DNA of 64,000 nucleotides, taken from contig OV277869.1 in the NCBI GenBank assembly GCA_922989275.2, positions 24,066,189 to 24,130,188 of the forward strand. The letters are read 5' to 3'. Positions 21,201 through 29,686 of this stretch are shown here, piece after piece; the stretch's first letter is position 1, and each line of letters opens with the position of its first letter. The translations under genes and the position numbers were made by a program. The stretch is from Gari tellinella. Lineage: Eukaryota; Mollusca; Bivalvia; Cardiida; Psammobiidae. Below the pieces are notes generated by a model. The model was not told where the DNA came from and ran no database searches. It saw only the letters and a list, made by a program, of their open reading frames with translations.

Positions 21201-24200
21201 AAAAAATTTGATATCCCACGGTGCTCCTATGATGACAAATAAGTATACCAAGTTTAATCCAAATCTGTTCATAGGTTTCGGAGATACAGTTGCGGACGGA
21301 AAACGCACGCACGCACGCACACACGCACGCACGCACACACGCACACACGCACGCACACACGGACAGCCGGACGGACAGACCTAAAACAGTATCCCTCTGC
21401 CTTTCGGCAGGGGATAATAATACAAGTTTATCTCTGCAAAGTCAACATCAACATAGTAAAATGTAGGGAAGCTGTTAAACCTTTGTTTGTAGTTACCTTA
21501 TTGCCATCGCAATACCTAACTCCAAAGTCATGGAACTTCAGCATAAATGGACAAACTGCACTGATCTGAGTGTACAACTCTGACGGCCGAGATAATGCAG
21601 GGGTACCGCTCAACAATAACACTCGCTTGGCAGTCTAAAACAAAACAAAACTTCAGCATGAATGGACACACTGCACTGATCTGAGTGTACAACTCTAATG
21701 GCCGAGATAGGGCAGGAGTACCACTCAACAATAACACTCGCTTGGCAGTCTAAAACAAAACAAAACTTCAGCATGAATGGACACACTGCACTGATCTGAG
21801 TGTACAACTCTGATGGCCGAGATAGGGCAGGAGTACCACTCAACAAAAACACACGCTTGGCAGTCTAAAACAAAACAAAACTTCAGCATGAATGGACACA
21901 CTGGACTGATCTGAGTGTACAACTCTGACGGCCGAGATAAGGCAGGGGTACCGCTCAACAAAAACACTCTCTTGGCAGTCTAAAACAAAACAGGAAATTA
22001 CAGTGAAACCTGACCATCCAATACAACATCTATCAGCAGTCTGTTATACAAGTGGTTTCTAAATATAGAACACAGACAGCTCCTCCTGGATTTAGCAGTC
22101 ACTTTTAATTTAACCCTTTACCCCATTGCCTGTTTCTTGTTTAAGAGACAGGTGATCACTTAAAGCTGGTTGAAAATAAAGCAGAATGCGCCTAAAGGCG
22201 CATTCTGCTTTACTTTCAGCCTGCTTTAAGCTACCACCTGCTAGAATTGAGAAAATATTTCTTATGATACATGTTCATGACTGTATAAATTGGAACTATT
22301 TCCTTCAGTGGAGGAATAAATTGATCGCACATGCATTTTGCACGTAATATATCGAAGTTACATGTATTGACCAAGTAACATTACTTTTTGAAGCACCCTC
22401 GTATACATGTATAAGTTACTCACTCGTAGAATTGGGTCCGCTGCTTTACACCTGGCTGTCTTGTAATTCTTTAACAAGTGACTTTCATCCTGAAATAAAA
22501 AAAACCCCACAAAGTACAAGACAGCAAATACATCTTATGATCTACCGTATATTCGCAGCCATAAGTCTACCTTGACCATAAGTCGACCCCCCTATTTTGT
22601 CCTCAATTTTCAGGTTATAAGTTGACCTGTCAATAAGTCGGTCCAATTTTTCATCACGGTCACAGCAAATTTTTGCCGATCAGAAAATTTGTAAGCAGTC
22701 ACAATTTATGTAAAGAATTAAAATACTGCTCTGTATTCAGTCCTTTTTGATAAGTAATAAGACCAAAGACTATTAAATTTTCGAAATAATTGGCCTCATT
22801 TTTCACTTATTCAGACAATGTTTGCAAATTGTTGAAATTAAATCGAGGGGGGCACCCTCTTAATTAACTTTACTGAATCTCTCCGTACCTCTAAGAATAG
22901 GGTATGTCTGCAGTTTCCTTTGTGTACAGCTCTCATGTTAATCCCTGATAATTAAAGCAATTACACAATGAAACATCTTCATCACCTCTATAATCAATCT
23001 CGACTTTCAACCTACTCAAAAGCAGCTATGCCGTTACGTCGATTTCCCAGATGTGTTTACAATGTAAATTAGACCAACGCCCAGCATGTGTACACACAGC
23101 TGATCAGTGGTCATGGTGACACTGCATGTAGCCAGTGTATTCTTTACCTCGCGTGGGTTCATCTCTCAAAGCTTAACACATGAACACTGACCAGTGTATT
23201 AAGTGTCATTTGCGAGGCTTGCAAATTGAACCTGGATTACCGGTACTAAGTGATGTATGAATGCAAGTTATTTTGTATCTAGATACAGATTGTAAAACAG
23301 GGTGGGGGAATATTTTGCTTTTAAATTTGTTATCAGTAGTGTTTTAATCAGATTTTTGTTATATAAAAAATCTTGAAAAATCTTGGGTCTGGTCCATAAG
23401 GGGGTAAGAACACCTTTGTAAAGTAATTACCAAATTCTTCAAACTTTGCATACAGACAGTAAAATTAGTTTCTATGACAAAACTGGTGAAAAAAGTGGGG
23501 GTACTGGACCTTTCTTTTTCACAATTTGATATTTTTCAAGGCTACCCCCCTAAATTGAAGCTTCATAAAAACTCCTACCTTTTTGTACTACGGTTTTTCA
23601 ATCTTTATTTAAACAATCTATTTGTAACAAAGTATCCTAATTTATATTACTATAGTAAGAATAAACCCTGAAAATAATGTTTTTTCAAGATCCAAAATAA
23701 AAATATTTGATTTCACCAGAAAGGAGTAAAATTTACCCCACCCACTTTTTTATAATGGGAGAATAAGGCACAGTGAAAATTGCCCTACAAATTTTTTATT
23801 TGTTGTTGTTAGCCTTGCAAACAAAAAGTTTTAGTGAAATAGCAAATAAAAACACAGGGTCCCGGATCTTTTAAAAAAGATATAGATCATTTTAATTAAA
23901 AAATCCATTTTTTCAATTTTTTGTGTATTTTTACCAAAAATATTTTTTTTCAAAAAAATTTCATTTTATCTATTGAGTTACCTATAATTTATACTAAAAC
24001 TGTACTACCATGAAAATTTCATGCTTATATTCTGAGAAATTGAAATGAAATCGGATGTAACAAAATACAACCTACCTATGAAAACAGTGAATGCTGTTAA
24101 CTACAAATAGGACATAAAAGTCCCTTCCGGAACGAAAATCCAATTTTTCCCGGGCAAATAGTGTTTTATTACTGTATGAATTCACCAAAAATGAGTTCTT

Positions 24201-27200
24201 AACATTTTTTTGAAAACAAGTTCGTAAATTTTTTCGGAAATTTCATAATGCTAAAAAAGAAAGGCCATAAGTCGAGTAAGGTTTCTGAGAGTGATTTTGG
24301 AGTCTGAAAAAGTCGACTTATGGCTGCGTATATACAGTACCAATAGAGTTTCAGATAACATTTCCTATATATTTTCTATTATATCAACTTGATTATTTTA
24401 ATTATTTTGCACTTAAGGCAGGTGGCTGCTTAAAGCAAGATGAAAGTAAAACAGAAAGCTCCTTGTTTGAAGCTTTCACATGTGACAGCTGTCCTTCTTT
24501 GTATTGGTTGTAATAGAGAGATTTTAGTGTATTAGTTGTCTAATAACAACAGTCTACGCACCATGATGACAACTTTGAAGCCTTTTTTCTTGAGTTCTTC
24601 CGCCCTGCGGGCCATGAGATCATAGCTAACAATGTTAATCAGTCCTGATGTACAGCTGTCCTTCCCCGTCACCACCACATGTATAGCGTCAGGGTCGATA
24701 CTCGGCACCCAGCGACGAAATTGCTGAAACAAACAACAAAAATATAGTTTCTATTCAGCCAAACTTGTTCTACCTCTTTCCATCCTAGAATGTTTTTTCA
24801 TGCATTAACCTATTTCTCAAAGAAATTCCTTTTTTGAGTTAACACATTCAACCCTAGCAGCGAGTATACTCGTCATTTAAAAACAGTGTAGCTGTGAGGA
24901 TCACACTTGTCATATGCAAACAGTGTAGACCCTGATCAGAGGTTAAGGAGCCCTTTGATCAGGGTCTACACTGTTTGTCATTTTGAACTATTTTGTAAAC
25001 ATCAACCCTTAATAGTAAAAAAAATCTATTCTTTAAAGTACACTTATTTTGAAATTGTCCATTAAAAATTTCAGGGGGAATGAGTTAAATAAATATGTGC
25101 AACTGCTTTTTAACAAAGTCAAACCATACCTAAGTATGCTTATTGTACAAGTCTCTTCGAGACGATTCTAATGAGTAGTAGCACCAAAGGGTTTGGTGCT
25201 GAAACTAGAACTATCACTAAAGGTGATTGATACCCCACTCCAAACTGACCTGTCATAAACAGCACAATGACATGTAAAGAAAAAATGAAGTTAAAAAGGG
25301 GCATAATTCTGTAAAATTTTGTGCAAGAGTTATGAAACCTGTCGATGAGTGTCCCCATATAACACTGATAATATATACCAAGTTTAAAAATGGTAGCGTA
25401 TACGGTTTTCCAGAAAAAGGCAAATGTCCCAGAAGGACGGACGGACAAGGCGTTTCCTATATAGCCCCCACCACTAGTGGTGGGGGTATAATAAGTGAGA
25501 AAATGTTGGATTTGTTCAGTGTACTCCCTCTTATCTGGAGTCCTGACAAGCTATGACATAATGCAGGACACAAAGGTCCAGTAGAAGCTTTCTTTGCTAC
25601 TTTTGTCCTGTATTAAGCAACTACTTTTATATTTTAGCCTACCAACCGATCATGTTTTAAAATGGCCATTTAACACAGGTTTAACTGTAAATGTATTACC
25701 GTGGCCCAGTCAAATCTGACAGACGAAGGAACGACCACCAGTACCGGCCAGTCAGCTCTGTAGTAACAGGCCAGGCATATAGCCTGTATAGTCTTCCCCA
25801 GCCCCATGTCATCAGCTATGAGGACACGCCCATTCTTGTACACACCAAAGCTATTGGAAGAAATACAAACAATCTTAGCTAGAGGACTAGAAAGCCATAC
25901 ATAACCCATGATAAATGTTCAAATGGACTCTTCCATTTTCTGATTAATGACATAGAGGATAACTGGGGGTTTTCAGTGTAAGATCAAAATTTAATTCTTT
26001 GAGTGAACATCAGACGTTATATTTTCAGACGAAGCCACTCGTGAAAATATAACTGTCTGATATTCACGAAAGGAATTAAATTCGATCTTACACTGAAAAA
26101 ATACAGTTATTCTATTTATTTATGCTTTCAAATGATTTTTGGAACTAAATTGTTTGTCAATTGAAAGCAAAAGTACATTATTTACCCCGTGTGGAGTCCC
26201 AAGTTTATATCGAACACCTTTTCTTGACAATTTTTTGTACAATGACATCACTGATTTATTGATTAGAAGTCATCTGAATTACGTCATTGCTTCTGATTTT
26301 GGATTCATGTTCTTCCGTTAAGTGGTTCGAGACAAATGCCGGAATTAAGCGATAAGACACGATTGACTACGATTCTAGGGGAGCCCTATGGGGAAAATTC
26401 ATAATAGAAGCATGTGTGATGATAACCCCACTGTTTGAAACTGTTATAGTTAAATTATCAAGTGATAATCCACTGCTATTTTCCAGTAATCCACCGAAAA
26501 GCATAAATAATATCTCATATTGACTCAAGGGGCAAGTGTATAAAAACTTTATAAAAACATAAAACCAACTTACTTCACTCCTGTTCTTTGAAATGACATA
26601 AGGGAGTTAACCAATCCTGGATCAACTTTGGACAAGTTGGCCATGGGTATATCTCTGACAGGGTTTTCTCCCCTGAGCTGAGGGCTGAAAGCTTGAAGAA
26701 TGGCTCGAGGTAGAGGTTCAACATCCACTGATGGCTTCATAACATTGACTGCTGTCACTGGAAATAAGATACATTGGATCTGTTAAGAGTTGATGAGTGA
26801 GACAAGCTGATCTCAACCGAGTCTAGAATTGCAATGTTATTAAGCGAGCCTTGGCGAGCTTAATAAGATTTCTAGTCTAGACCAGGTTGAGATCAGCTTG
26901 TCTCACAAATTGACGAGTGACAGATTCTTTTCTCAAAAAGCCAACGATTTTAAGCTATTTTTTATAAAGCAAAAGGCATTTTTTGGAATCCCAGTGACAT
27001 AATCACATCTTTATAAACAATGACTTTATATAGTGACGTCATCAAATTGATCTCACACATGTTGGAGACAAGGATATTCACTAAATTGAAAACAGGGATA
27101 GTTATGTGAGAAAAAATAAGTTGATTTATGTGAGAAAAAATAAGTTGATTTAACTCATTCAGTATTGTAACTTTAATAAACAATTCCATCTTTTAAGTCT

Positions 27201-29588
27201 AGTCAAGTTTTTTCTTTACAATATCTTGCAAATTAACAAATTAGTGCAGGCCCTGATCAGAGGGCTCCTATACCTCTAATCTGGGTGTGTCTTCACAGGT
27301 ACACTGTTTATAAAATGATGTTAACTTTCTCTAAACGTCATTTTCTCAATTTTATTGCATTGCCTTTGCATTTAGTTTCATTTAACCCATTACCCCATAA
27401 ATACGCCTTTAATTTATTCCTAGACTAAAGAAAATAGTTCCACTTTACACAGTCATGAATATGTGTCATAAGAAATAATTTTTATTTTCTAGCTAATGGT
27501 AGAGCTCTTAACCCATTATCCCATAATTACGCCTTTTACGCCTTTAATTTATTTCTCCATTGAGGAAAATAGTTCAAATTTATACAGTTAAGAATATGTA
27601 TGATCGGAACTATTTTCTATATTCTAGCAGATGGTAGCTTAAAGCAGGGTGAATGTAAAGCAGAATGTGCCTTTAGGCACATTCTGCTTTACTTTCAACC
27701 TGCTTTTAGAGATCACCTGTTTTCAAAACTAGAAACAGGCTATGGGGTAATGGGTTAAAGCAGGCTGAAAGTAAAGCAGAATGTGCCTTAAGGCACATTC
27801 TGCTTTACTTTCAACCTGCTTTAAGTAGTCACCTATATTCAATACTAGAAACAGGTTATGGGTTAAACAAGAAAGAATAAACCTTACAATCATGATGTTT
27901 TCTCCACTGATCTGAAAAACAAACAGTTTGCAAAACTCTGGAAAGCTTGTCTCCTGTGTTCAAAGGGTCATGGCAAACTGATTTCTTATTAAAGAAAAGT
28001 ACTTACTAAACTTCTGGTATTCTGATAACTTAAATGTCCATTTCTTGGTGACAGCATCTGAATAATAACAAATGAATAAATAAAATTACAAAGGTCAAAA
28101 CTGGTGAGCATGCATAGCGGCATTACTATGCTAAAGGTATGCTAAACTAGATTCTTCCTCAGAATTCTTTTAACCTCCCCCCTCCCCCTCCCCCGCCCCA
28201 CCTTACCATGTGTGCAAATCACCAAAGTCCAAGTGATTTAGGAAAGGCTACTGCTAAAGAAGATTTTTGCTTTACTTTCATTTTGCTTTAAGCTGCCATC
28301 CTTACTTGACACCATCAATGAAAATTCATTTTGATGCTTATGCAGAGAAAGGGTTAATAAATACTTCTCTTTATGCCTCTAAATTTATTCCTACACTGGA
28401 GAGAATAGTTCCATATTATACAGTCATGCATACACACTAAAGAAATATTTTCTATATCCTAGCATATGATAGCTTAAAGAAGGCTGAAAGTAAAGCAGAA
28501 TGTGCCTTAAGGCCCATTCTGCTATACTTTCAGCCTGCTTTCAGTGAACAGCTGTCTTCAAAACAAGAAACAGGCTATTGGGTAATGGGTTAAAACAGGA
28601 TAGATTGTTTCATAAGCTATTTACCGTACAGTTTTGTTTCCATAGTTTTAAAGAGCTCTATGAGAGGTCCACAGTATCCAACATCCACTTCAAATCTTTC
28701 CCTGGTCACCAGCACACAGTTTCCTTTAACCTTGCCCTGCATCACTCCACCAAAGGCATTCCAAGTGTTGGCTGCTGGGGTAGAAGATTGTTCTCTACTT
28801 TTCTGTCCAGCACTGTTCAACCAGCTCGAAGAATTAGCATTAGACATATCAGAAGACACTTTGTGATTCACAGCGAGTCCATGGTGACCACTGCTTGTCT
28901 CTGCTGGTTTGCCTTGTACCACACTCGTAGTCTTAGTACTTACTGTGTCTATAGCTGACCGACTGCTGTTATAGGATGTTGTATGTGTGGCTTTGGTCAT
29001 CTGACATGGTTCTGGTGTACCCTTGTTTGAACAAGTTGAACGCTCCGCTCGCCGTGCAAGGGCTTTCAGTCTATTCTGTTCAATTCTGTCTAAACTTGGA
29101 GCTGCAGAGAAAGCTGCTGTCTGCAATGGCGTGTTACTTGTATGATTGTTCTGACAGCTATTTCTGCTACTATCAGGCACAGATCTGTCAGGTTTCTCAT
29201 CAAATTTAGGTACACTTGGGTTTGGGAATGAATCACTCCCCACTCTCCCAGATGCAGTAGCTGAAATCCCACTGGTTTTGTGAACAGATCTGTCCGGTTT
29301 CTCAACATATTTATGTACACTTGGGTTTGGGAATGAATCACTTCCAACTCTCCCAGATGCAGTAGCTGAAATCACACTGGTTTTGTTAACAAATACTTTA
29401 GAACTCTCAGCTGAAGAACTGTTACTCTGCCCAGGGTTTACTGTCTGTTCAAAGACAGCAGTTCTAGCTCCAGCTGCTGAGGTAGCCACATTCTGGCATG
29501 TAGCGGCCTTCTGGGCTCTCTTAGCAAGAGCCTTTCTTTTATTCTCCTCAATGCGTCTTAGCTGATCTTCAGTGAATGATCCAGACAT
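8838..29588 (-). CDS. SMARCAL1: SMARCAL1 (HARP) annealing helicase, complete, 15 coding exons
   Basis: SNF2-family ATP-dependent annealing helicase; in animals it is recruited by RPA to stalled forks and rewinds or regresses DNA in the nucleus. Exons in gene order: 29588-28625, 28057-28007, 26757-26574, 25850-25700, 24723-24562, 22489-22424, 21634-21497, 19262-19183, 18997-18865, 18166-18096, 17302-17203, 13640-13354, 12265-12178, 10366-10243, 9205-8838. All have GT..AG borders and matching phases; they total 2967 nt, 988 residues, close to the roughly 950 of vertebrates. Domains: N-terminal RPA-binding motif (about 5-28), a second similar motif (167-183), one HARP domain (about 286-338; vertebrates have two), Walker A with GLGKT (413-420), DESH box (505-508), SGTP (535-538), and C-terminal helicase lobe ending in [11 protein letters not shown] (766-776). 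Start chosen at 29588; the preceding GTG codon is not needed. Odd points: partial copies beside exons 7 and 10. Identity is certain by family motifs. Confidence 0.95.
9239..9698. mobile_element. Family B MITE and family A MITE sharing one TTAA
   Basis: Family B 9239-9480 and reverse family A 9485-9698 abut at a single TTAA (9481-9484); outer TTAAs at 9235-9238 and 9699-9702. In SMARCAL1 intron 14. Confidence 0.75.
10030..10240 (+). mobile_element. Truncated family A MITE abutting the exon 14 donor
   Basis: Left end CCCGTTACTCCATAGCCTG, hairpin 10078-10148, then the right arm as far as GTATGAACTGGAACTTTT, exactly up to the donor AC (GT on minus) at 10241-10242. Confidence 0.7.
10243..10366 (-). 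CDS. SMARCAL1: SMARCAL1 exon 14: acidic tail
   Basis: A 124-nt exon, [20 protein letters not shown] then an acidic EEEEE run. Weakly conserved but open, with correct phase. Its donor adjoins a truncated family A MITE. Confidence 0.85.
10400..10622 (+). mobile_element. Family B MITE, followed by a partial second copy
   Basis: TTAA at 10396-10399 and 10623-10626, core 10480-10550. 10626-10720 resembles another decayed right half. Confidence 0.7.
10833..10985. mobile_element. Family E palindromic MITE
   Basis: Arms GTTGAGTCTAAGATCGTTCC and TCTCAGACTCAACT..., inner AGATTTGAGCTTT. Related hairpin at 57690-57835. Confidence 0.65.
11000..11766. mobile_element. Nonautonomous TIR element, 767 bp
   Basis: Ends CAGTGTTGCACCTAGGA and TCCTAGGTGCAACACTG, flanked by TTGATA on both sides (10994-10999, 11767-11772). 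No transposase frame. CAGTG ends suggest hAT, though hAT normally makes 8-bp duplications. Confidence 0.7.
11796..12166 (-). mobile_element. Family F hAT-like MITE with family C core
   Basis: Ends CAGGGCTGCCA and TAGTAGCCCTG, flanked by CATTACTA / CATTACTG (7 of 8 match, a hAT-sized duplication). A family C hairpin (GATCAGATGCCGCATAATGC) is nested at 11983-12060. The right edge is 11 bp from the SMARCAL1 exon 13 boundary. Confidence 0.72.
12178..12265 (-). CDS. SMARCAL1: SMARCAL1 exon 13
   Basis: An 88-nt exon, [20 protein letters not shown]..., matching the segment just after the helicase core. Confidence 0.92.
12289..12531 (-). mobile_element. Family B MITE
   Basis: TTAA at 12285-12288 and 12532-12535, full core hairpin; intron 13, upstream of exon 13. 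Confidence 0.75.
12850..13012. mobile_element. Family C hairpin remnant
   Basis: Inverted arms GCAAACAGTTTGGAGCCAG and TTGGCTCCAAACTGTTTGC with decayed centre. Confidence 0.6.
13088..13339 (+). mobile_element. Family A MITE near exon 12
   Basis: Near-consensus copy: hairpin 13137-13204, right TTAA 13340-13343, left TTAG. Confidence 0.75.
13354..13640 (-). CDS. SMARCAL1: SMARCAL1 exon 12: motifs V and VI
   Basis: A 287-nt exon, residues 701-795: [44 protein letters not shown] (arginine finger motif VI). Donor GTAAAA lies only nine bases from the TTAA border of a family A MITE. Confidence 0.96.
13676..13920. mobile_element. Family B MITE cut by the repeat element at 13921
   Basis: Left part with TTAA (13672-13675) and a decayed hairpin; the right end is replaced by the next element at GGACAAACAAGAGCC. 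Confidence 0.55.
13921..15450 (-). mobile_element. Pearl/Helentron-like element with ~165-bp tandem core, copy 1
   Basis: Minus-strand 3' end is a GGCCGCATGCGGC hairpin followed by TCTTGTT. The body has about six units of ~165 bp (TGATAAGCCCCGGGGCGGGG ... TTTCAGAGAAGAAG), and the other end has GGACACGGACACCGACG and a GAGCACTTTGTGCTC hairpin. The small open frames inside are repeat-derived. Tandem core plus hairpin end match bivalve pearl elements. Confidence 0.65.
15451..17092 (-). mobile_element. Pearl/Helentron-like element, copy 2, head to tail with copy 1
   Basis: Minus-strand 3' end GGGCCATGGCCC + TCTTGTT at 15451, about eight ~165-bp units, then GGACGACGGACGACGGACG and the hairpin GAGCCGAAGGCTC near 17066-17080. 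Together with copy 1 it fills most of SMARCAL1 intron 11. Confidence 0.65.
17203..17302 (-). CDS. SMARCAL1: SMARCAL1 exon 11: start of helicase C-terminal lobe
   Basis: A 100-nt exon with [20 protein letters not shown], motif IV. Donor GTCAGT. Confidence 0.93.
17360..17789 (-). mobile_element. Family A MITE containing a second family A MITE
   Basis: Outer copy bounded by TTAA 17356-17359 and 17790-17793. Inner copy 17431-17674 bounded by TTAA 17427-17430 and 17675-17678, inserted at the TTAAAG just outside the outer hairpin. Confidence 0.8.
17935..18060. mobile_element. Family B remnant
   Basis: Decayed hairpin AACAGTGCAGGCTCTTATCA... without clear ends. A similar remnant occupies about 18525-18620. 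Confidence 0.5.
18096..18166 (-). CDS. SMARCAL1: SMARCAL1 exon 10, first unit of a tandem array
   Basis: A 71-nt exon, [20 protein letters not shown] plus KAV. Donor GTAAGT at 18094-18095. Its first half and acceptor are repeated three more times upstream. Confidence 0.9.
18131..18366 (-). repeat. Four-unit tandem array of exon 10 acceptor plus first 36 nt
   Basis: 62-bp period: 18131, 18193, 18255, 18317. Acceptor AGs remain in units 1, 2 and 4 (exon starts 18166, 18228, 18352). In unit 3 the acceptor has become CTG and is dead. Units 2-4 have no donor. Confidence 0.9.
18865..18997 (-). CDS. SMARCAL1: SMARCAL1 exon 9
   Basis: A 133-nt exon with [19 protein letters not shown], the conserved brace between ATPase lobes. 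Confidence 0.94.
19183..19262 (-). CDS. SMARCAL1: SMARCAL1 exon 8
   Basis: An 80-nt exon, [20 protein letters not shown] and on to GETVMI. It follows the exon 7 end as in vertebrate SMARCAL1. Ends with a split Arg codon. Confidence 0.94.
19305..19492. mobile_element. Family D hAT-like palindromic MITE
   Basis: Ends CAGGGCTCCAGATAAG and CTTATCTGGAGCTCTG; centre is an inverted repeat of CTCATTAGAATCGTC. Same family as 59109-59301. Confidence 0.75.
19860..21420. mobile_element. Pearl/Helentron-like element with ~340-bp tandem core
   Basis: About three to four units with ATCAAGGGCAGATAACTC. Then two ~150-bp units (ATTTGATTTCCCACGGTGCT), an ACGC/ACAC microsatellite (21304-21362) and a terminal CCTCTGCCTTTCGGCAGGGG hairpin. 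Fills most of SMARCAL1 intron 7. Confidence 0.6.
21497..21634 (-). CDS. SMARCAL1: SMARCAL1 exon 7: motif III (SGTP), the only copy with a donor
   Basis: A 138-nt exon, [20 protein letters not shown]... to ...RYCDGNK, donor GTAACT (GT at 21495-21496). Three near-identical copies of its first 99 nt plus acceptor lie upstream in the intron. Only this copy continues to a donor and keeps the frame. Confidence 0.95.
21536..21995 (-). repeat. Four-unit tandem array of exon 7 acceptor plus first 99 nt
   Basis: Exact 115-bp period: 21536, 21651, 21766, 21881. Each unit is a TTTTGTTTTGTTTTAG acceptor and 99 exonic nt. Alternative exon starts would be at 21749, 21864 and 21979. Because 115 is not a multiple of three, reading through one unit junction shifts the frame, and stops follow; none of the extra units has its own donor. 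Confidence 0.93.
22114..22324 (+). mobile_element. Family A MITE, right end lost
   Basis: TTAA 22110-22113, hairpin 22154-22231, right arm stops at GAGGAATAAATTGA. Confidence 0.7.
22424..22489 (-). CDS. SMARCAL1: SMARCAL1 exon 6: DESH box (motif II)
   Basis: A 66-nt exon, [20 protein letters not shown] and two more residues; Walker B Asp-Glu present, so ATPase activity is expected. Confidence 0.95.
22545..24337. mobile_element. 1.8-kb nonautonomous TIR element
   Basis: Ends TA+CCGTATATTCGCAGCCATA and TATGGCTGCGTATATACAG+TA; inside each end GACTTATGG/CCATAAGTCGAC repeats. AT-rich interior with no long frame. Lies in SMARCAL1 intron 5. Confidence 0.65.
24562..24723 (-). CDS. SMARCAL1: SMARCAL1 exon 5
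   Basis: Residues 451-504, with [20 protein letters not shown] and FKVVIM leading directly into the DESH box. Clean acceptor and donor. Confidence 0.95.
24843..25084 (-). mobile_element. Family B MITE
   Basis: TTAA 24839-24842 and 25085-25088; core 24917-24980. A family A fragment lies at about 24415-24480. Confidence 0.72.
25141..25552. mobile_element. Family D fragment interrupted by a pearl-like element
   Basis: Left piece GACGATTCTAATGAGTAGTA, right end CTTATCTGGAGTCCTG. The insert (about 25205-25492) ends in GGACGGACGGACAAGG and a CCCCCACCACTAGTGGTGGG hairpin. Confidence 0.6.
25700..25850 (-). CDS. SMARCAL1: SMARCAL1 exon 4: Walker A (motif I, Ia)
   Basis: Residues 401-450. [13 protein letters not shown] is the nucleotide-binding loop; [11 protein letters not shown] is motif Ia. 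Confidence 0.96.
25969..26104. mobile_element. Palindromic MITE
   Basis: Arms TTTTTCAGTGTAAGATC / GATCTTACACTGAAAAA with inner inverted repeat TTAATTC...GAATTAA. The stretch 26105-26573 after it holds nothing recognised. Confidence 0.65.
26574..26757 (-). CDS. SMARCAL1: SMARCAL1 exon 3: HARP-to-ATPase linker
   Basis: Residues 340-399, including [16 protein letters not shown] and [10 protein letters not shown], the Q-motif-like entry to the SNF2 ATPase. Ends in a split Asn codon completed by exon 4. Confidence 0.93.
26796..26910. repeat. Long imperfect hairpin
   Basis: GAGACAAGCTGATCTCAACC pairs with GGTTGAGATCAGCTTGTCTC; inner arms TCTAGA and TTAATAAG. Transposon family unknown. Confidence 0.65.
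27386..27862 (-). mobile_element. Family A MITE containing a second family A MITE
   Basis: Outer TTAA 27382-27385 and 27863-27866; inner copy 27512-27754 with TTAA 27508-27511 and 27755-27758. Inserted at the same internal TTAAAG as the 17.4-kb pair. A decayed family B copy precedes it at about 27148-27330. Confidence 0.8.
28007..28057 (-). CDS. SMARCAL1: SMARCAL1 exon 2: end of HARP domain
   Basis: A 51-nt exon encoding [16 protein letters not shown], the second half of the HARP fold. Acceptor AG 28058-28059, donor GTAAGT. Phase matches both neighbours. Confidence 0.92.
28358..28588 (-). mobile_element. Family A MITE in SMARCAL1 intron 1
   Basis: TTAA at both ends, hairpin 28473-28542. The 28180-28202 stretch is a C-rich run. 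Confidence 0.7.
28625..29588 (-). CDS. SMARCAL1: SMARCAL1 coding exon 1: RPA-binding motifs and start of HARP domain
   Basis: Residues 1-321 plus one base. Begins [20 protein letters not shown], the RPA32-binding helix. A second helix, [17 protein letters not shown], lies at 167-183. A 35-residue unit ([17 protein letters not shown]...) occurs twice at 69-137. HARP starts at about 286 ([20 protein letters not shown]). Donor GT at 28623-28624. Confidence 0.95.
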
Positions 29589-29597
29589 GATCACAGA

Positions 29598-29636
29598 TCA
29601 GTCCAACAGCACACCACAGAACAATGCAAAAGCCAT
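29598..29636 (-). promoter_or_regulatory. Short upstream ORF before SMARCAL1 start; 5' UTR acceptor at 29647
   Basis: A 12-codon frame (MAFALFCGVLLD) ends 9 nt before the SMARCAL1 ATG. Upstream, TCTATTTTCAG (minus) looks like a splice acceptor, implying a noncoding first exon further 5'. Could lower translation if transcribed. Confidence 0.4.
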
Positions 29637-29686
29637 AATTACTTCTGAAAATAGAAAGATAAGAAAAGTACAGAGTTAAACTGCAG

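Noticed and set aside
21428..21967. Overlapping SGTP-containing frames as separate helicase genes
   Set aside because: They are one exon and its tandem partial copies, not separate genes.
28578..28958. A 126-codon plus frame opposite SMARCAL1 exon 1
   Set aside because: Antisense shadow of a confirmed coding exon with no recognisable domain.
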